Part shown: positions 1 to 8,798 of the stretch, in pieces
Layout of the letters: each line of letters opens with the position of its first letter
How positions within the stretch are numbered: position 1 is the first letter of the stretch
Source of the DNA: Bacterioplanes sanyensis
GTDB lineage: Bacteria > Pseudomonadota > Gammaproteobacteria > Pseudomonadales > Oceanobacteraceae
Assembly: GCF_014652515.1 (NCBI RefSeq)
Contig: NZ_BMYY01000006.1
Location: forward strand, 62,001 to 126,000
Reading direction: 5' to 3'
Length of the DNA stretch: 64,000 nt
The notes under the pieces: generated by a model
Told to the model about the DNA's origin: nothing
What the model saw: the letters and a program-made list of their open reading frames with translations, nothing else
Database searches by the model: none
Program-made: the position numbers and the translations under genes

Positions 1-834
1 CTTCACCAAGCCATTAGCATCGCCATCGGCAGTGACATGAATAAAGTGCACATCCAGTTCCGGCTGAATGCTTAGCGCCTGCTGTTGCAGTGCATCTAGG
101 CTTAGGCGGGAAGCAGCAGTGCCACTGACTTCGGCTTGTGGCCCCACCACGGCGGCCACGGCTTTATCGACATCGCCGTCGAACTTGGCCACGGCTAATA
201 GCGGCGATACCAAGCCTAATAACCCTAAAATCGTGCCACTAAAGGCCAAAATAAATGCGAAGGGCAAGGTCCATAAGCCGAGCAGTTTGTGGTGGTCGGT
301 GAGCAGTAAGCGCCAGCTGCGTTTGGGGCGCAACATAACAAACTCTTTGCGCCATTTAACGTGAATTAAAATACCGGCGATGATGGACAACAGCATGGCC
401 ATGCCGGCCAAGCCGACCACATAGCGCCCCACTGGGCTGGGTAGATGCAAGTCTGTGTGTAGGTGCTCTAGAACGTGGGCCATGTCTGAGTGGCCAATCT
501 CCAGCGGCTGCTGGGTGCTGGCGTCGTAATAGCGAATATCAGGTTCTTGGCCTTCTTCAAAGTGCACCAGCTGCACAAAACCACGCTCTAGTTCCGGCAC
601 AATAAAATAATCGGCATAGTCAAAGCCGTTGGCTTTGGCATCAGCCACCACGCTGTCGAGTTGGGTGCTATCCACACTGTGAAGCTGGCTAAGAGTGGGC
701 GATTGCCACACTTCTAACTCGTGGGCAAACATCGCTGGCAGGCCAGAAAACGTGACGACAAACAATAAAATGCCGCACCAGATGCCAATCCAGCTATGAG
801 TGTTGTACAGGGTTTTATGGGTTGCTTGCTGCAT
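1..834 (-). CDS. PepSY-associated membrane protein (iron-uptake accessory), partial
   Basis: The reading frame starts at an ATG at 832-834 and runs off the left edge, so 278 residues are visible and the C-terminus is missing. The start (MQQATHKTLYNTHSWIGIW) leads into a first membrane segment around residues 13-35. A periplasmic stretch follows, then membrane segments near GLAGMAMLLSIIAGILIHV and LWTLPFAFILAFSGTILGLL. This layout, with a conserved His in the first helix and the VKWRKEF boundary, matches the PepSY-associated TM helix family, inner-membrane proteins often encoded beside siderophore TonB receptors. The two small genes just upstream (DUF3649 and DUF3325) complete the usual operon. 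A role in ferrisiderophore handling is inferred from family and context; no receptor gene is visible here. Confidence 0.85.
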   Translation of the reverse strand, partial: MQQATHKTLYNTHSWIGIWCGILLFVVTFSGLPAMFAHELEVWQSPTLSQLHSVDSTQLDSVVADAKANGFDYADYFIVPELERGFVQLVHFEEGQEPDIRYYDASTQQPLEIGHSDMAHVLEHLHTDLHLPSPVGRYVVGLAGMAMLLSIIAGILIHVKWRKEFVMLRPKRSWRLLLTDHHKLLGLWTLPFAFILAFSGTILGLLGLVSPLLAVAKFDGDVDKAVAAVVGPQAEVSGTAASRLSLDALQQQALSIQPELDVHFIHVTADGDANGLVK

Positions 835-836
835 TT

Positions 837-1142
837 TCAGCCTCCAACAAAATGCACGGCGTTAATGAGAGTCAGCGAAGCCATAAGCAGTAACATGCGC
901 CGCCAAGCTTGTAGACCGCCCTTTGCCAACAAGGCCCAATAGAAAAAGCCAGCCCAAAACACAAAAAAGAACACGCCGCCGGCAAAAATTTGCTCGACCG
1001 CATCGCCAAACGGCCACCACAGGGTGATGCACAAGGTCAGCAAAACGGTGGCGATCAGTGCCCCCAGTAGCGCTGCCAAGACCCGGCTGAGGGTGGAATT
1101 TAAGCGTGGCCAGTTGCCTTGGCCGTCAGACCAAACCGACAT
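837..1142 (-). CDS. DUF3649-family small membrane protein
   Basis: A 101-residue protein with about three hydrophobic segments (VLAALLGALIATVLLTLCI, then IFAGGVFFFVFWAGFFYWAL, then a C-terminal one). It resembles DUF3649 proteins, which sit between DUF3325 and PepSY genes in siderophore-uptake operons; their biochemical role is not known. I chose the ATG at 1140-1142 because an AGGGGG ribosome site lies a few bases upstream; a GTG at 1158-1160 is the longer alternative. It overlaps the end of the upstream DUF3325 gene and ends 2 bp before the PepSY gene, so translation of the three is probably coupled. Confidence 0.7.
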   Translation of the reverse strand: MSVWSDGQGNWPRLNSTLSRVLAALLGALIATVLLTLCITLWWPFGDAVEQIFAGGVFFFVFWAGFFYWALLAKGGLQAWRRMLLLMASLTLINAVHFVGG

Positions 1143-1419
1143 AGGCGCCCCCTGCAGCACTGATTAACGTGATGGCGATGACACTGCGCGGCCACCAGAT
1201 GCGCAGCTGTACAAATATGGCGGCGCATGCCACCAAGCTGAACAGCCAATAAAAGCTGCCTTGCTCCCAGCCAAAGGGGTGACCCATCCAGGCCAGGCTA
1301 AACAGCAGAAAAATCAAACCAGCCAGTTTGCGCGAACGCGCAATGCGCTGACTGCGATGCTCACTGACGCCGTACATCAAATGCAAAGCTGGCCAGATCA
1401 TAAAGACTCCCAAGGGCAT
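1126..1419 (-). CDS. DUF3325-family small membrane protein
   Basis: A 97-residue integral membrane protein starting MPLGVFMIWPALHLMYGVSE, with a hydrophobic N-terminus and two further membrane segments. The 'HR....R' stretch after the first helix, the GW near the centre and the short length fit DUF3325, a family linked to iron/siderophore uptake operons. It is the first gene of the leftward trio DUF3325-DUF3649-PepSY and overlaps the next gene by 17 bp. No function beyond the genomic association with iron uptake can be given. Confidence 0.65.
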   Translation of the reverse strand: MPLGVFMIWPALHLMYGVSEHRSQRIARSRKLAGLIFLLFSLAWMGHPFGWEQGSFYWLFSLVACAAIFVQLRIWWPRSVIAITLISAAGGAYVGLV

Positions 1420-1950
1420 AGTGCGCTACCTGTCCAATGGTTGTGGAAATATGTGCCTTGAGAGTGCACCGAGCTAAAGTGGGCGTGTAACACTCCTTGT
1501 TCTGAGTAGGTGTTTTGGAGACACCCTAAAAGCTGTGCAGTCATTAAGGCTCATACGCCAACCTCGAGGTCGGCACAAAGTGCAAGGATGGTAAAGAAAA
1601 AGAGTTTTAATGCAAACGATTTGTATCTGTATTTTCTTTGTTTTAGCGCTCCAGTGGCATGGCATGGTTTGCCAAACCCTCGTCCAGGCGGCGTACCATA
1701 ATGGCCTGTTGCGGTGTAACGCGAGCCCTTGACTACAGACGCAGCATGGCAGACTGGCTGAGTGAGGATGGCGTTGCCCGGCTTCTGCTATGGCGGCGCT
1801 GCGAGCTGGGTGAAAGGGCACAAACTGCGCTGGATGTCTGCGCTCAGCCTGACGCAACATCGTTACATGCGGAAATAACGCCAACTGCTCCTGGTCCGGC
1901 AGGGGGCAACACAAGAACCCATTGATAGGTACGGCAGAGCGGTTGGCGAG
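1420..1950. other. Intergenic region, no supported gene
   Basis: No reading frame here shows a recognisable protein or a convincing ribosome site. A leftward open frame of about 146 codons (1474-1914) has a composition rich in His, Arg, Cys and Pro that looks like out-of-frame translation. The stretch around 1570-1660 is AT-rich and would suit the promoter of the leftward iron operon. It contains GCAAACGATTTGTATC, which only loosely resembles a Fur box. Confidence 0.4.
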
Positions 1951-2227
1951 CTATCGCTTGGCACACCAGCACTCAATTTCATCTGTGTCTTGTTCAAACT
2001 CAGCGGCGTGCTCAACTTCGGCCGGAACGTGATACCAGTCTCCGACAGTAAAGTGCTGACGACGGCCCTGCACGGTTAGGGTCAGCTCGCCACGAATGAT
2101 TGCGCCGTCGTTGTCGGTCGCGTGCGATGTGACTACCCACTGGGTAGGAGGCGAGCAACACCTCAGCTTGCTCAGCGCTTAGCCGGTAAGCATCAAAAGC
2201 GGGCAATGAGCGAAATATCCCTGTCAT
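1951..2227 (-). pseudogene. Small cupin-domain protein, frameshifted
   Basis: The ATG at 2225-2227 opens a frame beginning MTGIFRSLPAFDAYRLSAEQ that loses sense after about residue 28. Another frame continues the protein as PTQWVVTSHATDNDGAIIRG, then a stretch with QGRRQHFTVGDWYHVPAEVE and EHAAEFEQDTDEIECWCAKR, ending at the stop in 1951-1953. The second part reads as a cupin barrel (GDWYHVPAEVEHAAEF is the second cupin motif). The length of 277 nt is one more than a multiple of three, so a single-base difference would restore about 91 residues. The shift lies close to a 15-bp inverted repeat at 2133-2147. It may be a true pseudogene or a sequencing error. Confidence 0.7.
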
Positions 2228-2395
2228 GGTGTCTTTCCTGTACCAATGCCTGAGCTCACTTTAGTGGGGGGGACGGCATGTTTCGTAACAGTCTTAGCTC
2301 GTTGAGCCAGCACAGTGAGTGGCTTTTCATTAAAACCGAAAAGCTACTGCGATAATTACCGGTTTTGCTTATTTCGGGTGGGAATATACTTATTC

Positions 2396-2409
2396 CTAAT
2401 TGCAATTAG
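2396..2409. promoter_or_regulatory. 14-bp perfect palindrome before the YeiH-family gene
   Basis: CTAATTGCAATTAG is a perfect 14-bp palindrome ending 10 bp before the ATG of the putative exporter at 2420. Its TAAT...ATTA arms fit the T-N11-A type of site used by LysR-family regulators. The position would let a bound protein block transcription or translation initiation. No LysR gene is present nearby, so assignment to a regulator is a guess. Confidence 0.3.
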
Positions 2410-2419
2410 AGCCTGATTT

Positions 2420-3412
2420 ATGACCCTGCTTTTACTCCTTGCGATCGCTGGTCTAGCACAAACATTGGGCCAGTGGCTGCCGCTAGAAGCTTGGGGTATC
2501 AGCAGTCTGACGTTGGCGCTGCTGTTGGCCCTGTGCGTGCCTGCACGTCCATCGATGCGTTTACAGCGTTGGCAGCCACGGTGGCTGAAAACCGGCATTG
2601 TGTTGTTTGCCGCACAGTGGGCGGCGCCACCCTCATGGGGGCTGTTGCTGCAATTATTGCTGTGGGTCACTCTGGTTTTATTGTCGACCCTGATACTGGG
2701 GGGCTGGCTGGCAGCTCGATTAAGAGTGCCAAGGCCGCAAACGGCATTATTGAGTATTGGTTTTGCTGTGTGTGGTGGCAGTGCGATTGCTGCCGCTGCA
2801 CCGATCACAAGTCGGCATCCGCATTATGGCGCTGCCGATATCGCACGAGCCTTAGTGCTGGTGGCATTGCTGGGCATGGTCAACTTGCTTATTTACCCTT
2901 GGCTGATGCAGTGGTTAGGGCAGCCTGTGGCTGCCTTGGTGGCTGGCTTGCCTGCACCAGAGCTGGCACAGGTGGTGATTGCGGGCAGTGCCATGCCCGC
3001 CGAAGCGGCGGCGACTGCGCTCACGGTAAAGCTGCTCAGAATAGGGCTGTTGGGGCTGGGGCTGGCGCTGCTCAAATACTATTTGCAAAGCTCGGCGCTA
3101 GCAGCGCCGCAGTGCGTTTCATCACTGTCGTTGGCGGACAAGGCTCGGCGGTGGCTGTGCCGCTATGGTTTTCTTCCGGCTTTTATCCTTTTAGCTGTAC
3201 TGCATTGGCAGCCTTGGTGGCCTTCTTTCTTGAATGATGTTTTAACGTCGTTGGGGCATGTCTTGATGCTGCTGGCGGTCACGGCGCTGGGGCTGCAGTT
3301 GCGTTTGGCCGATGCCGCTCAATTACCTGTCAAGGTCATCTTATTAGCCATGAGCATTTGGGCCGTAAACCTCTCCCTAGCCGTGGTGGTGGGTTTGTGG
3401 CTGTCGCACTAA
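2420..3412 (+). CDS. yeiH: YeiH/UPF0324-family putative sulfate exporter
   Basis: A 330-residue, very hydrophobic protein with about ten membrane helices. It carries the family hallmark FAVCGGSAIAAAAPI near residue 115 and the later GSAMPAEAAATALTVKLLR segment, both typical of the UPF0324/YeiH family of inner-membrane proteins annotated as putative sulfate exporters. The length agrees with the family. It stands alone: the divergent neighbour is a broken cupin and the next gene is 600 bp away. The transported substrate is not shown by the sequence. Confidence 0.8.
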   Translation: MTLLLLLAIAGLAQTLGQWLPLEAWGISSLTLALLLALCVPARPSMRLQRWQPRWLKTGIVLFAAQWAAPPSWGLLLQLLLWVTLVLLSTLILGGWLAARLRVPRPQTALLSIGFAVCGGSAIAAAAPITSRHPHYGAADIARALVLVALLGMVNLLIYPWLMQWLGQPVAALVAGLPAPELAQVVIAGSAMPAEAAATALTVKLLRIGLLGLGLALLKYYLQSSALAAPQCVSSLSLADKARRWLCRYGFLPAFILLAVLHWQPWWPSFLNDVLTSLGHVLMLLAVTALGLQLRLADAAQLPVKVILLAMSIWAVNLSLAVVVGLWLSH

Positions 3413-4019
3413 AGGATTGCTCGGCGCTGCCAGCTCAGTGTCCTGTACGCGCCATGACGGAAGCTTGAGCTCGCCCATGATGCAGTATCAGCGAGTCTGA
3501 GTTAGTGGTAATGGCGCAGACCCGCTATGGTTAAAGGTTTTGCTGGCTCTGTTCATAAGGCTTGTACTTTACGGTGCGCTCTTATTCTGAGTGCCCTATT
3601 ATTGAGCGGTTTGGTTGATTAGTAACCAGGTGTTACGGTCGAACTTGTATGAGAAGGGTGTTTTTGCTGATAGAACAAATACTTACGGTTCGAAAAGCAA
3701 CAGCTACGAGCGGTTACACATGCACCATTGTGTTACCTATCGAATCGCTTCTGCTCTAGTGTGGTGCAATTATTTAAATTATCAAAAGAAATTGGTATGC
3801 AATACGCATGTATCCTATTGGGCCATTGGTATTTATACGAAAGCAGTCTATCGCGGCCTAGGCCTTATAATTTCCGTACCTTTTATTATTTTGATGCTTA
3901 TTTCCCGCCGACATCATGGAACTCAATGGCTGATTTTCTGTCAGCGTGAGCAAATTGGCCCATCTCCTGCAAAGACAAGTCTGGAGTCCTAGAGTTTCAG
4001 ATCCCTCAGGAGAATTAGA
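3413..4019. other. Long leader/intergenic region upstream of the TonB receptor
   Basis: About 600 bp without a supported gene. The second half (3600-3950) is noticeably richer in A and T than the flanking genes and contains an open frame of 125 codons (3615-3992) with no recognisable domain, no good ribosome site and atypical composition; I regard it as non-coding. A clear AGGAG ribosome site precedes the receptor ATG at 4020. The length leaves room for a regulated promoter or an untranslated leader. Confidence 0.5.
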
Positions 4020-6788
4020 ATGAAAAAAACATTGCTTTCGAGTGCGGTGGCCGGTGTGTTCGGCACTACTGCTCTGATGGCCTTGCCGATCAGCGCGATT
4101 GCCAACGAGCAAGCTGCACAAGAAACCATTGAGGAAGTGTTGGTTACCGGTTCCAGCATTCAACGCAAAGACTTGGAAGGTTCATTGCCGGTTCAGCAGT
4201 TTGATGCTGCACAGTTGGAGGCCACAGGCGCACTGGATGCCGCTGAGCTGATGACTAAGCTGCCAGCGATGCAGAACTTCGTTTCACCTGGCGAGAGTGT
4301 GGGCGGCTCAGGTGGTGGCTTGGCAACGGCTAACATTCACGGCCTTGGCTCATCGTACACCTTGGTATTGATTAATGGCCGCCGTGTGGCACCTTCGACG
4401 TCGGATGGCACGGTTGACATCAGTCACATTCCAACCGCCATGATTGAACGGGTGGAGATCCTGACCGATGGCGCCAGTGCGCTTTATGGCTCTGATGCCA
4501 TTGCTGGCGTGGTGAACTTCATTCTCAAAAAAGGTGTTGATAAAACCACAGTTTCTGCACGCGTTGATCGCCCTACCAATGGCGGTGGCGAAAGCCAGCG
4601 CTTCGATCTGACCACAGGTTTTGGCAACTTGTTTGAAGATGGCTACGAGGTGGTTCTGGGTGCTAGTCGTGTTGAAAAAGATCAGCTCGCGGCAGTGGAT
4701 CGTGATTTCTCAAAAACAGGTTTTATTACCTTTCAACCACGCGGCCACGACCGCAAAGCTTTCTTCTTTAATGGTTCATCTAATGCGATTCCAGGTAATG
4801 CTTATCTCATTACGCCAGAGGGTAAAACTGAGCGTGTTTTAAACCCTTATCGTGAGTCCAATGGTGCCTGTGCTGAAAATAACACACCGTCTGGCTCTAG
4901 CTGTCAGTTTGACTACACATCGACTTTAGAGGCGATGCCAGAGAAGAAAACAGACTCTGTTTTTGCTGGGTTGAACTTCCAGATCACCGATGGCATTACA
5001 GCCTTTACGGACGTTACTTGGTCGAACCGAGAAATGACGTCTCGTATTGCACCTTATCCAACCGGAGCGGTGCCCATTGCCCTAGACTCTGCGGCGTATA
5101 ACGATTCACTCAAGCCGGTGCTCACGGATGAGGAAATCGCGAAAATTGAGGCCGGCGAGCTGGCGCCATTTGGTGCTTGGCGCTCACTGCCTGCAGGTAA
5201 CCGTACCACTGAGTGGAAGTCTGAATCGCTGAACTTTACCCTTGGAGCAGAGGGCTACATTGGTAGTGTCGACTTCAACACTGCGTTTGTTTATTCAAAA
5301 GTTGAGCAGGAAGAGTATTACCCAACGGGTTGGCTGCTGGCCGATGAGTTTACTGAAGCGGTTGCTCGCGGTGACTTCAATATTTTTGTACCGCCTTCAG
5401 AGTTCTCTGAAGCGGATCAAGAAGCCTTAAGCAAGACGATTTATAAAGGCACTTGGGGCGAAACCGACACTGAAATGATGGGCTTTAACGCCAACGTGGC
5501 GATGCCATTGTTTACCATGGGCGGTGGTGATGCTCAGATCGCGGCGGGTGTTGATTACTACAGCAATAGCTATGAAGACATGCCATCGCAGGACAATAAG
5601 GACGCAGTCATTCTGTTCCTGTCTTCAGAGAGTGAGTTTGACCTGGAGCGTGATCAATACGGTGCCTTTACCGAGTTGTTGTTGCCAGTCGTTGATGGTG
5701 CTGAAGTTACTTTGTCAGCGCGTTATGACGTAATTGGCGGCGTTAAGAGCGAAGGTAAAAAAATCAGTGATGAGCTAACCGATCTGACTTATAAGCTCAG
5801 CGGTAAGTATGACCTGACTGATAGCTTTACCGTTCGTGCGGCCTATGGCACTGGCTTTAAAGCACCAGGCTTATTATCAATTGGCATTCCGGTGCGCGAG
5901 TTTGGTGTAACGTCAGGCAACTTTGACTGCCCATTTGAAGACTCTGATCCTCGTACGGCTTGGTGTATTCAGCAATCGGCTGGCCCTGCTCAGGCACACG
6001 TATTCCAAGGTGGTAATACCGATCTGGAGCCAGAAAAATCGACTCAGTGGACAGCTGGTTTTGTCTTCCGTACCGACACGGACACCAGTGCTACGATTGA
6101 CTACTGGAATGTGAAAATTGAAGATCAGATCGACACGCTGACTGAAAATCAAATTTTCGACAACCCAGAAAAATACAGCGGCAACTTCACCACCAAGAAG
6201 AACTTGGCCACTGGCTTTGATGAGCTCGCGATTCTGCAGGAGTTCGTGAACATTGCTGAATCACAAAGTGCGGGTATCGATTACCGCATTGAGCAAGGCC
6301 TCTACCCTGACTTTGGTTCTGTGACTCTGGCGCTGAGCGGTACGCACATGATCAAGTCTTGGAGCTCTTCTTATGGTTCAAACCTGGATGAGTTTGGCTC
6401 TGATGATCAGGTCACCTTTAGCAACAAGCTGAAGCTTGAAACGTCTGTGATGGTTGGCCAGTTTAATCATCATGTGACGCTGAACTACCAAGGCGGCTAC
6501 CGTGATCAAACTCAAGAAGTTGAGTATGTGAACAATGATGGTACGTTGAGCGGTGAGTTCTTCGACTACACAGGTCGTGTGCCAGCCCATCAAACCATCG
6601 ATTATCAGGGTCAATTCCTAGCAATGGAAGATGCGCTGAAGCTGACCTTCGGTATCAACAACATTACGGATAAAGAACCACCACTGTCACTGCGCACCAG
6701 CGGTGCTGGTCACCAGGTTGGTTTCGATCCACGTTACTTTGATGTTGCTGGCCGCACTTGGTATGCCGGTGTTGCTTATAGCTTCTAA
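4020..6788 (+). CDS. TonB-dependent outer-membrane receptor
   Basis: A 922-residue protein with a signal peptide of about 28 residues (MKKTLLSSAVAGVFGTTALM), then a TonB box-like region (EEVLVTGSSIQRK). The plug domain (about 45-170) contains NIHGLGSSYTLVLINGRR and VERVEIL-type and GASALYGSDAIAGVVNFILK motifs, followed by a long beta-barrel ending in the outer-membrane signature AGVAYSF. Cysteine pairs in extracellular loops (around 285-295 and 640-650) are visible. It belongs to the large receptor class with the 'TGSSIQRKD' start used for varied substrates such as oligosaccharides, peptides or lipids, so iron transport should not be assumed. It is monocistronic, with an AGGAG ribosome site and a strong terminator. 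Confidence 0.92.
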   Translation: MKKTLLSSAVAGVFGTTALMALPISAIANEQAAQETIEEVLVTGSSIQRKDLEGSLPVQQFDAAQLEATGALDAAELMTKLPAMQNFVSPGESVGGSGGGLATANIHGLGSSYTLVLINGRRVAPSTSDGTVDISHIPTAMIERVEILTDGASALYGSDAIAGVVNFILKKGVDKTTVSARVDRPTNGGGESQRFDLTTGFGNLFEDGYEVVLGASRVEKDQLAAVDRDFSKTGFITFQPRGHDRKAFFFNGSSNAIPGNAYLITPEGKTERVLNPYRESNGACAENNTPSGSSCQFDYTSTLEAMPEKKTDSVFAGLNFQITDGITAFTDVTWSNREMTSRIAPYPTGAVPIALDSAAYNDSLKPVLTDEEIAKIEAGELAPFGAWRSLPAGNRTTEWKSESLNFTLGAEGYIGSVDFNTAFVYSKVEQEEYYPTGWLLADEFTEAVARGDFNIFVPPSEFSEADQEALSKTIYKGTWGETDTEMMGFNANVAMPLFTMGGGDAQIAAGVDYYSNSYEDMPSQDNKDAVILFLSSESEFDLERDQYGAFTELLLPVVDGAEVTLSARYDVIGGVKSEGKKISDELTDLTYKLSGKYDLTDSFTVRAAYGTGFKAPGLLSIGIPVREFGVTSGNFDCPFEDSDPRTAWCIQQSAGPAQAHVFQGGNTDLEPEKSTQWTAGFVFRTDTDTSATIDYWNVKIEDQIDTLTENQIFDNPEKYSGNFTTKKNLATGFDELAILQEFVNIAESQSAGIDYRIEQGLYPDFGSVTLALSGTHMIKSWSSSYGSNLDEFGSDDQVTFSNKLKLETSVMVGQFNHHVTLNYQGGYRDQTQEVEYVNNDGTLSGEFFDYTGRVPAHQTIDYQGQFLAMEDALKLTFGINNITDKEPPLSLRTSGAGHQVGFDPRYFDVAGRTWYAGVAYSF

Positions 6789-6812
6789 CATCATTAGTTA
6801 GCGATCGCTACG

Positions 6813-6845
6813 AAAAAGCCACCTGCATTGCAGGTGGCTTTTTTA
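6813..6845 (+). terminator. Rho-independent terminator after the TonB receptor
   Basis: An AAAAGCCACCTGCA arm pairs with TGCAGGTGGCTTTT across almost no loop, followed by more T residues. It sits 25 bp after the receptor stop. Confidence 0.9.
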
Positions 6846-7094
6846 TTACGGCAGTTAAAAAACTGGCTTGTTTAAAAGGACGCGAGCTATGTGATTTTAT
6901 AGCAAAAGCTGTCGCCGCAATGGTGCATCTTTGCCCAGAATTTCTTGACGCAATCTTTGCGCCCTAGGCGTGGTGCTCGTCGATATAGCCATTACAATGC
7001 TCGTCGATCCCTCTCGTACTTGTAGTGCGAATGACCTCACAACGACATCTTCCTGCCCCTGAGTGTGTATCGGTTTATATACCAAGGATCACTT

Positions 7095-7811
7095 ATGTCT
7101 GTTTTTTCTCACACCGTTCTTTCTTTTTGGCAACAGCGTTTTTTGCCCGGCAATATGCTGCATTCAAGCTCGCAGCAATCCGTGGTGGTGAATGAGCACT
7201 CGGCCTACCCTTTGATGCAGCTGGTGCGCAGTGATGAGCAACACTGGCTGTGCATGACACCTAAGGTGGCCGATTTATTACAGCTGGATCAAAGTTGGCC
7301 CTTACCTTTAGAAAAGTTGCAGCAGGCGTTGGCACAGCATGGGTTGGAGTTTTACGGTGAAGATAATCTGTATTATTTTTCTGCTAGCCAACGAGCCGCC
7401 ATTTTAAGCCGGGACGCGGCTCCTCATGTGCGTCGTTTAACGGCTGAAGATGCTGAGCTATTTAAAGCATTTGAAGCGTCGGCCACCGAGCAAGATCTAG
7501 ACGATGCTTATGTCGAGCTAGATCACTGGCGCGTTTTTGGTGCCTTGGTCGAAGGTAAGCTCGTGGCCGCTGCGAGTATGTACCCTTGGGACAATTCAAA
7601 AATTGCCGATATGGGGGTTCTAACGCTACCCGAATATCGTGGTCAGGGTCATGGCAAAGCCGTGGTACAAGCGTTGGCAAAACACGCCTATGAGTTGGGT
7701 TACGAGCCCCAATATCGCCATCAGTCGCATAATTTATCGTCGAAAGGCCTGGCACTGGGGTGTGGTTTTGAATTTTTCGGTCAGCGTGATGTGGTGTTAT
7801 TGCCAGAATAA
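7095..7811 (+). CDS. GNAT-family N-acetyltransferase
   Basis: A 238-residue protein whose C-terminal half is a GNAT fold. The acetyl-CoA-binding motif A reads GVLTLPEYRGQGHGKAVVQA (about residues 175-194), and strand/helix B follows with LSSKGLALGCGFEFFG. The N-terminal half has no motif I recognise and may hold the substrate-specific part, as in FR47-like enzymes. I chose the ATG at 7095 (MSVFSHTVL) because AGGAT lies 7 bp upstream; a longer frame extends to 7065. It is a single gene between the receptor terminator and a convergent solute-binding gene. The acceptor substrate is unknown. Confidence 0.85.
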   Translation: MSVFSHTVLSFWQQRFLPGNMLHSSSQQSVVVNEHSAYPLMQLVRSDEQHWLCMTPKVADLLQLDQSWPLPLEKLQQALAQHGLEFYGEDNLYYFSASQRAAILSRDAAPHVRRLTAEDAELFKAFEASATEQDLDDAYVELDHWRVFGALVEGKLVAAASMYPWDNSKIADMGVLTLPEYRGQGHGKAVVQALAKHAYELGYEPQYRHQSHNLSSKGLALGCGFEFFGQRDVVLLPE

Positions 7812-7855
7812 ATGCAGCGCCCATGTGCTCGTTATTGAATCGATTTTCTGAGCCG

Positions 7856-8689
7856 TTACTCAGCCTGGTTGAGTAATCGGTTCTGTCGCTTGTGGCGCGC
7901 TATTTCCGCTTCTATATCCACCGTGGCATGGTACTCCTTTAATGTCTCTAGCCAGGGGGTTGCGTAGTTAGCGTAGCCATCGGTATTTTTACCAAAAACG
8001 TGATATGCGGGCGTTTCTCGGGGTATGGTTAGAATACTTTTAAACTGTGTTTTGGTCAGTTCTGAGCCGTCGGTTAGGTGTTGGTCGATGATGTCTCTGA
8101 TCAGGCCTGCTTGCAAAAATAGGTAGTCTAGGCGCCTCGAGCTCACCATTCTCAGAGATTGGGCGTGGCTGTTGGTTGCTGTAACACGATTGGCGGGTAG
8201 GCTATTTATATGCTGGTCAATCATACCGCCAAAGGTATCGCCGCGAACGATGGCAAGGCGAAAGGGGCGTAGGTCAGCCAGTGAACTGATGTTCTGTAAC
8301 GCACTATTGTTGGCGGCTGCGTAGGCGTGTACTTCCCGTTTGTTGATAAACGCTGGTATTTCTAGGTAGTCAAATACTTGCTCACGCTCTGGCGTTTTAT
8401 TGGCTCCGAGTATCATGGTGACCTTGCCGGTAGCGACCTCAAGTTGGCAGCGCTTCCAGTTGGCAATAATACTGGCGTTCACTTCTATGTCTGGGTTGTT
8501 TTGCTTGAATAGCTTCAACTGATCGATAAGGATGCCCGCATAGTCACTCTCTTCACCACCTTCTACGCCGCCTTCTACGGGGTAGATCCACGGCGCCCAG
8601 TCGTAATAGGCACACCAGGTGAGCGTAGAGGCCGAGCTGATCGAGGCCAAGGGTAGCCATAGCGCAAACGCTAGTAGGAACTTGTTCAT
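7856..8689 (-). CDS. Periplasmic solute-binding protein, family 3-like
   Basis: A 277-residue protein with a clear signal peptide (MNKFLLAFALWLPLASISSA). The mature part begins STLTWCAYYDWAPWIYP and contains GILIDQLKLF, then ILGANKTPEREQVFDY, the characteristic layout of bacterial extracellular solute-binding proteins of family 3 (SBP_bac_3). No ABC permease or ATPase genes lie nearby, so it may be an orphan sensor or a one-component binding protein rather than a transporter subunit. It lies downstream of, and in the same direction as, the deaminase-like gene, with a 109-bp gap that suggests separate expression. Confidence 0.8.
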   Translation of the reverse strand: MNKFLLAFALWLPLASISSASTLTWCAYYDWAPWIYPVEGGVEGGEESDYAGILIDQLKLFKQNNPDIEVNASIIANWKRCQLEVATGKVTMILGANKTPEREQVFDYLEIPAFINKREVHAYAAANNSALQNISSLADLRPFRLAIVRGDTFGGMIDQHINSLPANRVTATNSHAQSLRMVSSRRLDYLFLQAGLIRDIIDQHLTDGSELTKTQFKSILTIPRETPAYHVFGKNTDGYANYATPWLETLKEYHATVDIEAEIARHKRQNRLLNQAE

Positions 8690-8798
8690 GGTGTGGGTCT
8701 AAGTAGCCAGTCCGTGTTTATCTTAGTGTGGATTAGGCGTATCAGAACTCAAGTGGCTGTTATGGCCTTTAAGGGTGCTGCCTATTGCTGTGCAGCAC

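Noticed and set aside
1606-1640. Possible Fur box (GCAAACGATTTGTATC)
   Set aside because: By hand it matches only about half of the 19-bp consensus; the iron context makes it tempting but the support is too weak.
1474-1914. Leftward open frame of 146 codons in the gap after the iron operon
   Set aside because: Its product is rich in Cys, His, Arg and Pro without any known motif, there is no ribosome site, and base composition at codon positions looks like chance.
2473-3237. Long open frame (254 codons) inside the YeiH-family gene in another frame
   Set aside because: It is a shadow of the real gene: rich in Cys, Trp and Gly, without a known fold, while the other frame carries the family motifs.
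3615-3992. Open frame of 125 codons before the TonB receptor
   Set aside because: No domain, no ribosome site, and unusual Tyr/Cys/His content; probably leader DNA.
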